From Aliihoeflea aestuarii (GTDB lineage: Bacteria; Pseudomonadota; Alphaproteobacteria; Rhizobiales; Rhizobiaceae), in assembly GCF_024105665.1 (NCBI RefSeq), contig NZ_JAAAMK010000001.1, positions 124,001-188,000 of the forward strand: a stretch of DNA of 64,000 nucleotides. The letters are read 5' to 3'. Positions 1 through 8,388 of the stretch are shown piece by piece. The notes below the pieces were generated by a model. It had not been told where the DNA came from, did no database searches, and was given only the letters and a program-made list of their open reading frames with translations. Both the position numbers and the translations under genes were made by a program. Every line of letters begins with the position of its first letter. Position 1 is the stretch's first letter.

Positions 1-314
1 GGGACCGACGCCAGATCCACCTCTTCGAGGCATCGAATGTTGACGTAGGCCGAGCGGCCGGGTTGCTCGGCCGCGTCCTCGCCATAGGGGTGCATGCCAC
101 ATTTCGCGCAGAAGCGGTGGACGATGACGTGATTGTTGAAGAGGTAACGCGCCGGCTCCTCGACCGCGCGCACCTTCAGACGGTCGTGCGGGACAGCCCA
201 AAGCAGCGCGCCCTTCTTCGAACAGATCGAGCAGTTGCACGAAAGCGCCGCCGTCAGTTCTCCGTCGATTTCGATCTCGATATTGCCGCAGTGGCAACCA
301 CCCATGTAGCGCAT
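1..314 (-). CDS. GFA-family (CENP-V/GFA domain) zinc-binding protein, partial
   Basis: The gene runs off the left edge; 104 N-terminal codons are present. Cysteines are spaced as in GFA (glutathione-dependent formaldehyde-activating enzyme-like) proteins: C7 and C9 (GGCHCG), C26/C28/C31 (SCNCSIC), and C69/C72 (FCAKCG), which in this family bind two zinc ions. The ATG at 314 lies about 8 bases after a GGAGGA ribosome site. The fold is clear. The substrate is not, because most members have no proven formaldehyde activity. The 78 bases to the next gene hold nothing obvious. Confidence 0.85.
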   Translation of the reverse strand, partial: MRYMGGCHCGNIEIEIDGELTAALSCNCSICSKKGALLWAVPHDRLKVRAVEEPARYLFNNHVIVHRFCAKCGMHPYGEDAAEQPGRSAYVNIRCLEEVDLASV

Positions 315-392
315 GAAACCGGTCCTCCGTTCGCCGTCGCTTCTGCCGAAACGACGAAACGGCAAGCCTCGAACCGACAAAGAGGCGAAAAT

Positions 393-1319
393 TCAGTCGG
401 CGCGGAACGCGTCGTCGCTCTCGGGCTCCGCGACGCTCTCCACCGCCGGTATCGCCTTCAGATAGGCCGCGATCGCCTCGCGATCCTCGGCCGGCACTTG
501 CGCCATGTTGCGGATGACGGCGGCCATGCGCCCTCCCGCCGAATCGAAATCGGGCGTAAATCCGCTTTCGAGATAATAGGCGATGTCGTCCTCGCTCCAG
601 TCCGCGATGTCACCGCCCGGCGTGATGTTGGGCCGGCCACCGAGCCACGCACTCGTATCCAGCCCGCCGGTGACCGCACGCGGCGTATGACACTCGCCGC
701 AATGGCCGAGCGCCTCGACGAGATACTGGCCTGCAAGCACTTGGTCGACCGCCCCCGCAAGGTCCACCTGCGGTTCGTCGTTCAGATATAGCCGCTTCCA
801 CAACCCGATGCCGCGCCGCACGGTGAACGGGAACGAAACCTGATGGCCGGGCGCGTCGGACGCCACCGCCGGCAGCGTCTGCATGAAAGCGAAGAGGTTC
901 GCGACGTCTTCGTCGCGCATGCGGCTGTAGGACGTGTAGGGGAAGGCAGGATAGTAATGCGTGCCCTCCGGCGATACGCCCTGCTTCACCGCATTGGCGA
1001 AATCGCCGAGCGTCCATCCGCCGATGCCGTGCTGCGCGTCGGTCGAGATGTTCGGCGCGATGAACGTGCCGAATTCGCTTTCCAGTTCCACGCCGCCGGC
1101 CAGTTCCAGCATCGCCTCGCCGCTCGAACCGGGCGCGGCATGGCACGACGCGCAACCGGCCGCCCAGAAGATGCGCTCGCCCGCAGCCGCATCGCCGTCC
1201 GGCAATGCGGCGAGTTCAGCCGCATCGAGACGAACCGGTTCGGTCAAATACCAGAAGGCCGCACCACCGAGCGCCGCCGTCAGCGCGAGGCCGGTCGCGA
1301 GTTTCGCCCCGACGCCCAT
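393..1319 (-). CDS. Di-heme c-type cytochrome, membrane-anchored or exported
   Basis: A 308-residue protein with an N-terminal hydrophobic segment (about 7-24) and two haem c motifs, C56-x-x-C59-H60 and C207-x-x-C210-H211, each in its own cytochrome c domain. This resembles the cytochrome subunits that take electrons from periplasmic dehydrogenases (gluconate, alcohol or aldehyde dehydrogenase type), but no dehydrogenase gene is adjacent. It starts 6 bases after the stop of the cytochrome c' gene, so the two are probably co-transcribed. Role inferred: periplasmic electron transfer. Confidence 0.85.
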   Translation of the reverse strand: MGVGAKLATGLALTAALGGAAFWYLTEPVRLDAAELAALPDGDAAAGERIFWAAGCASCHAAPGSSGEAMLELAGGVELESEFGTFIAPNISTDAQHGIGGWTLGDFANAVKQGVSPEGTHYYPAFPYTSYSRMRDEDVANLFAFMQTLPAVASDAPGHQVSFPFTVRRGIGLWKRLYLNDEPQVDLAGAVDQVLAGQYLVEALGHCGECHTPRAVTGGLDTSAWLGGRPNITPGGDIADWSEDDIAYYLESGFTPDFDSAGGRMAAVIRNMAQVPAEDREAIAAYLKAIPAVESVAEPESDDAFRAD

Positions 1320-1325
1320 GCGCGA

Positions 1326-1751
1326 TCAATCCGCCCTGTAGGTCTCGTGGCAGGTGCCGCAGGAAGCGCCGATCGGCTGGAAAGAGGCGCGGAATACCTG
1401 CTGGTCTTCCGGCGCGGCAGCGACGGCCGCCTGCACCGCCGCGCGATATTCGGCATCGAGTTCGATGAAGCCCTCGCGATCGCTCCATACGGCTGCCGTG
1501 GCGTCGCCGCCCTCGCTGCCTTCGGGATAAAGCGCCTCGATATCGTGTGCCTGCGCATTCGCGTTGAGCTCTTCCAGCGCAGCCAGCACCGTATCGGCAT
1601 CGAAAGGCGTCCTGCCCTGTGCGATTGGCCCGAGCGTACGCAGGATTTGCGAGCGCTCTTTCATGATCGCCTCCCGGTCCTCGATCGGATCGGCCGAAGC
1701 GAACGGGACGAACAGCATGATCGCTGCGGTGGCTGGGAGGATCGATCTCAT
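1326..1751 (-). CDS. Cytochrome c' (cytochrome c prime family)
   Basis: A 141-residue protein with a signal peptide (about 1-20, cut near FASA-DP) and one haem motif at the extreme C-terminus, C131-x-x-C134-H135. This is the hallmark layout of four-helix-bundle cytochrome c'. In other bacteria such proteins bind NO or give nitrosative-stress resistance. The ATG at 1751 follows a GGAGAG ribosome site; an in-frame upstream extension to 2207 would run through the sodB terminator and is rejected. It is the first gene of a two-gene unit with the di-haem cytochrome c. Confidence 0.85.
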   Translation of the reverse strand: MRSILPATAAIMLFVPFASADPIEDREAIMKERSQILRTLGPIAQGRTPFDADTVLAALEELNANAQAHDIEALYPEGSEGGDATAAVWSDREGFIELDAEYRAAVQAAVAAAPEDQQVFRASFQPIGASCGTCHETYRAD

Positions 1752-1866
1752 GGGGCTCTCCGGGCTTCCTGAACTGATGGAACAGTAGCGATCAATGTTC
1801 GACGCGATACCGCGTTCCGACCATATCCCGATAAAGCTTTCGTGACAGAGCGACCCCATACAAACA

Positions 1867-1894
1867 AAAACCCCGGCGCGAAGGCCGGGGTTTT
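1867..1894 (-). terminator. Rho-independent terminator of sodB
   Basis: A perfect 7-bp stem (1871-1877 with 1884-1890) closes a 6-base loop. Read on the minus strand it is followed by a run of T and preceded by a run of A. It lies about 17 bases past the sodB stop and separates sodB from the cytochrome c' gene. Confidence 0.9.
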
Positions 1895-1911
1895 CGTTGA
1901 TCTTGCGAAGC

Positions 1912-2514
1912 TCAGCGCGTCGCTTCCTCGTACATTTCCAGGACGTGGTCCCAGTTGATGAGGTTGTCGATGAAGGCTTCGAGGTATTTCGGGCGCGCAT
2001 TGCGGTAGTCGATGTAATAGGAATGCTCCCACACATCGACGCCGAGAATGGGCTTCGCGCCATGAACCAGCGGGTTTTCGCCGTTCGGAGTCTTCTGGAT
2101 CTCGATCTTGCCATTCTTGACCGCAAGCCATGCCCAGCCCGAGCCGAACTGGCCGACGCCGGCCGCGATGAAATCGGTGCGGAACTTGTCGTAGCCGCCC
2201 AGATCACTGTCGATCGCCTTTTGCAGCGCGCCCGGCAGGCTTTTGCCGCCGCCGCCCTTCTTCATCCACTTCCAAAAATGAATGTGGTTGTAGTGCTGGC
2301 CGGCATTGTTGAAGAGCGGCTGGTTCTTGCCGAAGCTCTGCTTGACGATCTCTTCAAGCGAAAGACCGTCCATGCCGGCTTCCTTGGCGAGTTCGTTGCC
2401 CTTGTCGACATACGCCTTGTGGTGCTTGTCGTGGTGATATTCCAGCGTCTCCTTGGACATATAGGGCTGGAGCGCCTCATAATCATAAGGCAGTGCGGGC
2501 AGTTCGAAAGCCAT
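1912..2514 (-). CDS. sodB: Superoxide dismutase [Fe/Mn]
   Basis: A 200-residue Fe/Mn superoxide dismutase that converts superoxide to H2O2 and O2 in the cytoplasm. Metal ligands are H27, H77, D160 and H164 (motif DVWEHSYY). Gln73 in NNAGQHYNH sits where iron-type enzymes carry their active-site Gln, which favours Fe over Mn or a cambialistic enzyme. Length is typical and there is no signal peptide. The ATG is preceded by GAGAGGGAGA. It is monocistronic, with its own terminator. Confidence 0.96.
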   Translation of the reverse strand: MAFELPALPYDYEALQPYMSKETLEYHHDKHHKAYVDKGNELAKEAGMDGLSLEEIVKQSFGKNQPLFNNAGQHYNHIHFWKWMKKGGGGKSLPGALQKAIDSDLGGYDKFRTDFIAAGVGQFGSGWAWLAVKNGKIEIQKTPNGENPLVHGAKPILGVDVWEHSYYIDYRNARPKYLEAFIDNLINWDHVLEMYEEATR

Positions 2515-2607
2515 GTCGGTCTCCCTCTCGAGAAATGAATATCGATAGTTGCTTACATAGGCAGTTGGTCACATCACGCAACCGGCCGGATCAGACATTT
2601 CCGCCGA

Positions 2608-3474
2608 TCAGGCGTGCGCCCACTCCCAATAGAGCTTGCGCGCCTTCGCCGCGACGGGGCCGGGCTGAAGGTTGCGGTTCTCGATCTTCGTGATCGGTAT
2701 GACCTTTGAATGGTTGCCGGTCGAGAAGATTTCGTCGGCCTCCAGAAAATCCTTCACGGTCAGCGTGCGCTCTGAAACCGAATAGCCCGCATCCTTAAGC
2801 AAACCCATGGTGCGCGAGCGCGTGATGCCGGGAAGGAACGTCCCGTTTTTGGTCGGCGTCAGCACTTCGCCGTCCTTGACCATGAAGATGTTGGACGAGC
2901 CCGTCTCGGCGACGTTGCCGAGCATATCGAGCACCAGCGCATTGTCGAAGCCGCGGCTTTTGGCTTCGAGGATCGCACGGCCGTTATTGGGATAAAGGCA
3001 ACCCGCCTTGGCGTTGGTCGGCATGGTTTCGATCGTCGGGCGGCGAAAGGGCGACACGGTGATGGAGAACCCGTCCGGTCCCTGCATCGGCGATTCGTAG
3101 AGGCACAGGCAAAAACGCGTGGAGGCCGGATCGGCCGGAACGCCCATATAGCCGCCATGCTCGGCCCAATACATCGGACGGATGTAGACGGCCGTCTTGC
3201 CGTCGAACTTCTTCAGCCCTTCCCAGGTCAGGTCGATGATCTCGCCGGCCTCTTTCGTCGGCTTCAGGCCGAGCGCCGTTGCGGACGCGTTGACACGCGC
3301 GGCGTGGAGATCGAGATCGGGCGCGACGCCTTCGAACCAGCGCCCGCCGTCGAAAACGGATGAGCCGAGCCACATGATATGGCTGCGCGGCCCCACCAGC
3401 GCGACATTTCCTTCGTGCCATTCGCCATCGACAAACGTCCAGGTCAGCGACTGGGCGGGTACTGAAAGTGTCAT
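2608..3474 (-). CDS. Class-IV PLP aminotransferase (branched-chain aminotransferase-like)
   Basis: A fold-type IV PLP enzyme of 288 residues. The Schiff-base lysine is in TNAKAGCLYPN (K156 from this start), and a typical ETGSSNIF loop follows. The family transfers the amino group between branched-chain amino acids and 2-oxoglutarate; D-amino acid or (R)-amine transaminases share the fold, so substrate is not certain. I place the start at the second Met (3474), because AGGA lies 9 bases before it, whereas the first Met at 3483 directly abuts AGGA. It is transcribed divergently from the dehalogenase gene. Confidence 0.85.
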   Translation of the reverse strand: MTLSVPAQSLTWTFVDGEWHEGNVALVGPRSHIMWLGSSVFDGGRWFEGVAPDLDLHAARVNASATALGLKPTKEAGEIIDLTWEGLKKFDGKTAVYIRPMYWAEHGGYMGVPADPASTRFCLCLYESPMQGPDGFSITVSPFRRPTIETMPTNAKAGCLYPNNGRAILEAKSRGFDNALVLDMLGNVAETGSSNIFMVKDGEVLTPTKNGTFLPGITRSRTMGLLKDAGYSVSERTLTVKDFLEADEIFSTGNHSKVIPITKIENRNLQPGPVAAKARKLYWEWAHA

Positions 3475-3575
3475 CTCAAGCATTCCTGTTCTTTTGTATC
3501 GCGCGCATGCAAGATGGGCCGAGGCTGCGGGTCAACCGGCAGATGCGTCATTCGATGGGTCCAACGCGCGTTCTG

Positions 3576-3604
3576 CTTGACCGGAAATCGCGTTTTCGGT
3601 CAAG
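3576..3604. promoter_or_regulatory. Inverted repeat upstream of the dehalogenase gene
   Basis: CTTGACCG at 3576-3583 is mirrored exactly by CGGTCAAG at 3597-3604, with three further A-T pairs inside. It lies 24 bases before the dehalogenase ATG, in the divergent region shared with the aminotransferase gene. It may be an operator or a leader hairpin; nothing in the sequence decides which. Confidence 0.35.
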
Positions 3605-3627
3605 TCCCGGCCAAAAGAGGCCGATCC

Positions 3628-4290
3628 ATGAAATACGCCACCTATGTCTTCGACGCCTATGGCACGCTTTTCGACGTGCATGCGGCCGTGCGCCGCCATG
3701 CCGGCGAGATCGGGCCGGAGGGGCAGAGACTTTCGGAAATCTGGCGCGCCAAGCAACTCGAATATTCGTGGACCCTGTCGCTTATGGGCGACTATCGCGA
3801 CTTCTGGGAACTGACCGAGCGCGCCCTCGACGCCGCCTTCGCGCTCGTTCCCTCGGCCGACAGGGCCATGCGCCAGCCATTGCTCGATGCCTACTGGAAG
3901 CTCGACTGCTATCCCGAGGTCCCCAAAGTGCTCAAGGATCTGAAGGCGAACGGCGCCCGACTTGCGATCCTGTCGAACGGTTCGCCCGCAATGCTCGAAT
4001 CCGCCGTTAAAAACGCAGCGCTCGACACCATCATCGACGAGATCTTCTCGGTCGACCGCATCCGCCGCTACAAGCCCCACCCTGACGTTTACGATATGGT
4101 GACGACGCAATGGCGTCTTTATCCGAGCGCGATTTCCTTCCAGTCATCGAACCGCTGGGACGCGGCCGGCGCGGCGAGGTTCGGCTACCGCACCATCTGG
4201 ATCAACCGCTCGCGACAGCCGAACGAATATCCCGACCATCCCGCAAAGCTCGTCCTTCCCTCGCTCGAAGGCCTCATCACGGCTTCTTGA
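3628..4290 (+). CDS. (S)-2-haloacid dehalogenase, type II (HAD superfamily)
   Basis: A 220-residue HAD hydrolase. The nucleophile is D9 in YVFDAYGTLFD, the wording typical of L-2-haloacid dehalogenases. Motif II is LSNGSP, the motif III lysine is in RRYKPHPDVY, and the C-terminal FQSSNRWDAAGA matches the family SSNxWDxxGA signature. Known family reaction: hydrolytic dehalogenation of (S)-2-haloacids to (R)-2-hydroxyacids. The ATG at 3628 follows AGAGG; the longer reading to 3514 would run through the inverted repeat. Native substrate in this organism is not proven. Confidence 0.9.
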   Translation: MKYATYVFDAYGTLFDVHAAVRRHAGEIGPEGQRLSEIWRAKQLEYSWTLSLMGDYRDFWELTERALDAAFALVPSADRAMRQPLLDAYWKLDCYPEVPKVLKDLKANGARLAILSNGSPAMLESAVKNAALDTIIDEIFSVDRIRRYKPHPDVYDMVTTQWRLYPSAISFQSSNRWDAAGAARFGYRTIWINRSRQPNEYPDHPAKLVLPSLEGLITAS

Positions 4291-4300
4291 CAGCGCATGG

Positions 4301-4322
4301 TCTGTGGCCGCAACGCCACAGA
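4301..4322. terminator. Hairpin after the dehalogenase gene
   Basis: A perfect 8-bp stem (TCTGTGGC at 4301-4308 with GCCACAGA at 4315-4322) and 6-base loop lie 10 bases after the dehalogenase stop. There is no T run on either strand, so it may only slow or stabilise the transcript end. The remaining bases up to 4473 carry the L,D-transpeptidase promoter region, with no gene seen. Confidence 0.4.
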
Positions 4323-4473
4323 TATGCGGGAAGTCCGAGGGAAACACAGACTGAACTTCCCGGTTCGCGCAGCTTGGGTTAACTCCAATGCCTCATTCGC
4401 CATTGACCCGGCGGAACCTGCCGGATGATCTTGCGTTGCACGGCAAGATCCGCATTGGAGCCAGATTTTTGAA

Positions 4474-5226
4474 ATGATTGAGCATGTCTCCCGCCGCCGG
4501 TTTCTCGGCGTGGCTGCCGCCGGTGCCGCATCGCTCGCGCTTTCGGCCTGCACCAGCGTTCCGCGCCGCGACACGATAGGCTCCGGCTCGGCGATCAGCT
4601 ATGCACCGCCCCCGCCGGAACCGGATTATTCGCCAGCCTATTATCAGCAAGCCTATGCGTCGGTTCTGGATGAGGGATACCAGATTCCCGCCGTTCCGTT
4701 CGAACGTATCAATCCCCGGCTTCTGCGCCGCCGCGTCCCCGATCCGACCGGCGAGGCTCCCGGCACCGTCGTCGTCGACGTGGGCAATCATTATCTCTAC
4801 GTCGTCGAGGCGGGCGGCCGGGCCATGCGCTATGGCGTCGGTCTGGGGCGTGCCGGTTTCGAATGGTCGGGCCGCGGCGAGATCGACTGGAAGCAGACCT
4901 GGCCGCGCTGGTTCCCGCCGGACGAAATGATCGACCGTCAGCCCGAACTCGAACCTTATCGCGCCGAATACAACCCCTCGACGCGTAGCTGGGACGGCGG
5001 CATGCAGGCTGGCCTCGGCAACCCTTTGGGCGCCCGCGCGCTCTATATCTATCAAGACGGCAAGGACACGCTCTACCGTCTGCACGGCTCGCCTGAATGG
5101 TGGTCGATCGGCCTGTCGGTCTCGTCCGGCTGCGTTCGTCTCATCAACCAGGACGTGATCGACCTCTACGACCGCGTGCCCGCAAAGTCGCCCATTCTCG
5201 TCACGTCCGGCCTCGCGACCGTCTGA
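4474..5226 (+). CDS. L,D-transpeptidase (YkuD/ErfK family), exported lipoprotein-like
   Basis: A 250-residue peptidoglycan L,D-transpeptidase. The N-terminus has a twin-arginine motif (SRRRFLGVAAAG) followed by a lipobox-like LSAC at 23-26, so it is probably Tat-exported and lipidated at C26. The YkuD catalytic signature is HGSPEWW...SxGCVRL, with H204, S218 and nucleophile C220. These enzymes make 3-3 peptidoglycan cross-links or attach outer-membrane proteins; several paralogues are usual in rhizobia. It is a single gene, ending in a hairpin. Confidence 0.92.
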   Translation: MIEHVSRRRFLGVAAAGAASLALSACTSVPRRDTIGSGSAISYAPPPPEPDYSPAYYQQAYASVLDEGYQIPAVPFERINPRLLRRRVPDPTGEAPGTVVVDVGNHYLYVVEAGGRAMRYGVGLGRAGFEWSGRGEIDWKQTWPRWFPPDEMIDRQPELEPYRAEYNPSTRSWDGGMQAGLGNPLGARALYIYQDGKDTLYRLHGSPEWWSIGLSVSSGCVRLINQDVIDLYDRVPAKSPILVTSGLATV

Positions 5227-5231
5227 TCGGA

Positions 5232-5256
5232 AAGGGCGGCTTTAACGGCCGCCCTT
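5232..5256. terminator. Possible bidirectional hairpin between convergent genes
   Basis: AAGGGCGGC (5232-5240) pairs with GCCGCCCTT (5248-5256) around a 7-base loop. It lies between the L,D-transpeptidase and DUF853 genes and overlaps the stop codon of the latter. T runs are poor on both sides, so termination is plausible but not certain. Confidence 0.45.
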
Positions 5257-6792
5257 CAAACTCCCCAATATGCCGCGAACCAATGCGCGGCCGACCGACG
5301 ATCCGACCGAGCGCACCACCGACTTCATCGCCGCCTCGGCCACCGATTGCCGGTTCGAGGCGCGTGGTGCAGGCTGGCGGCGCTCGCGCGGCGCTTCGGC
5401 TCCATCGGGCAGCGTCCAGCGCGGGCGCTGCGCGACCTCCTTTTGCTCTGCCTCCCGGCGGCGCTGGTCTTCCTCGGCGCGCATCTTCGCCTCGGCCTGC
5501 TTTGCCAGCATTTCGTGCGCCGATTCCCGGTCGACGGCCGTGTCGTACTGGCCGGCCACGGGGCTTTGCGCGATCACCGCACGCCGCTCTTCCGGCGTCA
5601 AAGGACCCAACCGTGACGATGGCGGGCGGATCAGTGTTCGCTGAACCATCGAGGGCACGCCCTTTTCTTCCAGCGTCGAGACCAGCGCCTCGCCGGTGCC
5701 AAGCTGCGTGATCGCCACGGCACAGTCGAAATCGGGATTCGGCCGGAACGTCTCGGCCGCCGTCTTCACCGCTTTTTGCTCGCGCGGCGTATACGCGCGG
5801 AGGGCATGTTGAACCCTGTTACCCAACTGCGCCAAGACGGTTTCCGGCACGTCGAGCGGGTTCTGCGTGACGAAATAGACGCCGACGCCTTTGGAGCGGA
5901 TCAACCGCACGACCTGCTCGACCCGTTCCACCAGCACCTTCGGCGCGTCCGAAAACAACAGATGCGCCTCGTCGAAGAAGAACACCAGACGCGGCTTGTC
6001 GGGATCGCCGATCTCGGGCAGTTCCTCGAACAGTTCCGACATCAGCCACAAAAGAAACGTCGCGTAGAGACGCGGGTTCATCATCAGCCGGTCTGCGGCC
6101 AGAACGTTGATGGCGCCGCGTCCGTCGCGCGAAGTTCGCATCAGGTCCGCTATCCGCAAGGCCGGCTCGCCGAAGAAATGGTCTCCGCCCTGCTGCTCCA
6201 GCACCAGAAGCGCGCGCTGGATCGCGCCGACCGACGCTTTCGTCACATTGCCGTAGCGACCGGACAGTTCGCTCGCCCGTTCCGACATATTGGCGAGCAT
6301 CGACTGAAGGTCCTTCATGTCGAGCAGGAGAAGCCCTTCCTCGTCGGCCAGACGGAAGGCGATGTTGACGATCCCTTCCTGTGCTTCTGTGAGATTGAGG
6401 AGGCGGGACAGCAAGAGCGGCCCCATTTCCGAAACCGTCGCCCGGATCGGATGGCCCTGCTCTCCGAAAAGGTCCCAAAAGACGACGGGAAATTCCGTAA
6501 ACTCGTAATTTTGGAGTTGCACCGCTTCGGCACGCTTGGTGAGGAAGTCCTTCGGCTCGCCTTTCGCCGCAAGCCCGGCGACGTCCCCCTTGATGTCGGC
6601 GCAGAAGACCGGCACGCCGGCCTCCGAAATCCCCTCGGCGAGGATCTGTAGCGTCACCGTCTTGCCGGTGCCGGTCGCACCCGTCACAAGCCCGTGGCGA
6701 TTGCCGTATTTGAGCAGCAATTCCTCAGGCCGCTGATAGGTGTCGTCCGGCTTTCGACTGGCGCCAAGGAAAATGCTTTCGGCCTGCCACAT
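5242..6792 (-). CDS. HerA-like bipartite ATPase, DUF853 family
   Basis: A 516-residue cytoplasmic P-loop ATPase. Walker A is GATGTGKT at 38-45 and Walker B is RLVFFFDEAHLL near residue 285, followed by a VYFVTQNPLDVP sensor-like segment. The C-terminal 100 residues are charged and low-complexity (EMLAKQAEAKMRAEEDQRR), probably coiled coil. The family (DUF853, HerA/FtsK-like) is widespread, but its DNA or protein substrate is unknown. The ATG at 6792 has a strong GGAGGGG site; a longer in-frame reading to 6921 is rejected. Confidence 0.88.
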   Translation of the reverse strand: MWQAESIFLGASRKPDDTYQRPEELLLKYGNRHGLVTGATGTGKTVTLQILAEGISEAGVPVFCADIKGDVAGLAAKGEPKDFLTKRAEAVQLQNYEFTEFPVVFWDLFGEQGHPIRATVSEMGPLLLSRLLNLTEAQEGIVNIAFRLADEEGLLLLDMKDLQSMLANMSERASELSGRYGNVTKASVGAIQRALLVLEQQGGDHFFGEPALRIADLMRTSRDGRGAINVLAADRLMMNPRLYATFLLWLMSELFEELPEIGDPDKPRLVFFFDEAHLLFSDAPKVLVERVEQVVRLIRSKGVGVYFVTQNPLDVPETVLAQLGNRVQHALRAYTPREQKAVKTAAETFRPNPDFDCAVAITQLGTGEALVSTLEEKGVPSMVQRTLIRPPSSRLGPLTPEERRAVIAQSPVAGQYDTAVDRESAHEMLAKQAEAKMRAEEDQRRREAEQKEVAQRPRWTLPDGAEAPRERRQPAPRASNRQSVAEAAMKSVVRSVGSSVGRALVRGILGSLKGGR

Positions 6793-6976
6793 GATGCCCC
6801 TCCGTTCGTAAAACGCGCCGCGAGATTCGGCTGAACCCGCGCCATCGTCAATAGGCGCATGTGCAACAACACATTGCAAAAAGTTCTCAGGCGGGCGACC
6901 GCGCGTTGCGTGTGTGTCCATGCCACCTTAAGTTCAGTGCAAAGGCTGCGGCGAGGCGGCCAAAGAAAGGGCGGAA

Positions 6977-8365
6977 ATGGAAGCAGCAAGTGTCGGCACC
7001 CGGTCGTTTCCCGCGATGAAGCGGGACGTCTGGCTTGAACGGCTGGCGGCGGAGCCGGCACGTTCGGAACGCCTCCACTACGAGGTCGATGCGTCGGGCC
7101 TTCAGGCACGCGCGGGCGGCGTCGCGGACTGGAAGATCCTGCAGCGCGTGGACGATTCCGATCCGGCGCGCGCCAATGCGCAGGCGCTGACCGATCTCGA
7201 AAATGGCGCCGACGGGCTTGCTCTGGTCTTCGAAGGCGCCCCGAATTCCTTCGGATATGGCCTCCCCGCCTCACCCGACGCGTTGCGCATCGCGCTTGCC
7301 GGCGTTCCGCTCGACAAAATTCATCTGCGCATCGACGTCCACCCGATGAGCCGTACATCGGTCGACTGGATGGTCGACATCTTCTCGCGCTGGCCGAACG
7401 TCGATCCGGCAAAGCTCAGCCTTTCCTTCGGCGTCGATCCCGGTGCGGTTTTCGCCGGCACCGGCCGCCTGCATATGTCGATCGAGGCGCTTCAGGCTTC
7501 GATGCCGCAGTCGCTCGCGCACTTCTTCTCGGTCGGCGCACCGGCAGTGCTTCTGGAAGCCGACGGCCGCGTCGTCCACAATGCGGGCGCGACCGACGCG
7601 CAGGAACTCGGCGTCATGCTGGCTTGCGCGGTCAGCCATCTGCGCATGTTCGAGGAGGCGCGCCAGCCTCTGGTCTACGCCGCGCCGCATATGGGCTTCG
7701 CTCTCGCTGCCGGGCAGGACCCCTTGTCGACCATCGTCAAGATCCGCGCGCTTCGCAAGCTTTGGGACGCGGTCGAGGAGCATTCCTCGCTGCCGCACGT
7801 TCCCGCGAACATCCATGCCGAGACATCGTTTCGCATGATGAGCCGGCGCGATCCGGAGACGAATATCACCCGCAACACGCTGGCAGCGGCAGCGGCCATC
7901 GGCGGCACGGCCAATTCGGTCTCGATCCTGCCCCACACCATGCCGGTCGGCCTTCCCGAGCGCGCGGCGCGGCGCATGGCGCTGTCCTGCCAGACGGTGA
8001 TGAAGCGCGAGGTGCAGTTGCGGCCGATCTCCAACCCGACGCCCGCGCCGGACCTTCAATATCATCTCATCGCATCGCTGTGCGAGACTGCATGGGAAGA
8101 GTTTCGCCGCATCGAGAACGAAGGCGGCATCCTGCGCTCGCTTCTCGACGGCCGACTTCAGGAACGCGTGCTGGAAGCCCGTCAGGCGCGCATCGAAAGC
8201 GTTCGCGGCGGCCAGAACGTCATCGTCGGCGCAACCGTTTTCGAGCCGCCGGTGCCCGTTTCGCAGGCCACCCTCGATGCGCCGATCAAGCCGCTGCCGG
8301 AAACGGGAACGGTCTTTTGCGAAAAGCTCCTGCCCCGCAGGCTGGAACAGGATGTCGTCGGGTAG
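6977..8365 (+). CDS. Methylmalonyl-CoA mutase, small (beta) subunit-like
   Basis: A 462-residue protein with the TIM-barrel acyl-CoA mutase domain, including FRMMSRRDPETNI and an SVSILPHT segment. It lacks the C-terminal B12-binding domain (no DxHxxG motif), as in the non-catalytic small subunits of heterodimeric mutases. The partner large subunit is not in this window. Expected role: propionyl-CoA catabolism, with the catalytic subunit converting methylmalonyl-CoA to succinyl-CoA. It is divergent from the DUF853 gene across 184 bases. Confidence 0.88.
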   Translation: MEAASVGTRSFPAMKRDVWLERLAAEPARSERLHYEVDASGLQARAGGVADWKILQRVDDSDPARANAQALTDLENGADGLALVFEGAPNSFGYGLPASPDALRIALAGVPLDKIHLRIDVHPMSRTSVDWMVDIFSRWPNVDPAKLSLSFGVDPGAVFAGTGRLHMSIEALQASMPQSLAHFFSVGAPAVLLEADGRVVHNAGATDAQELGVMLACAVSHLRMFEEARQPLVYAAPHMGFALAAGQDPLSTIVKIRALRKLWDAVEEHSSLPHVPANIHAETSFRMMSRRDPETNITRNTLAAAAAIGGTANSVSILPHTMPVGLPERAARRMALSCQTVMKREVQLRPISNPTPAPDLQYHLIASLCETAWEEFRRIENEGGILRSLLDGRLQERVLEARQARIESVRGGQNVIVGATVFEPPVPVSQATLDAPIKPLPETGTVFCEKLLPRRLEQDVVG

Positions 8366-8388
8366 GAAAACCCCGCTCGCAGCGAAAT

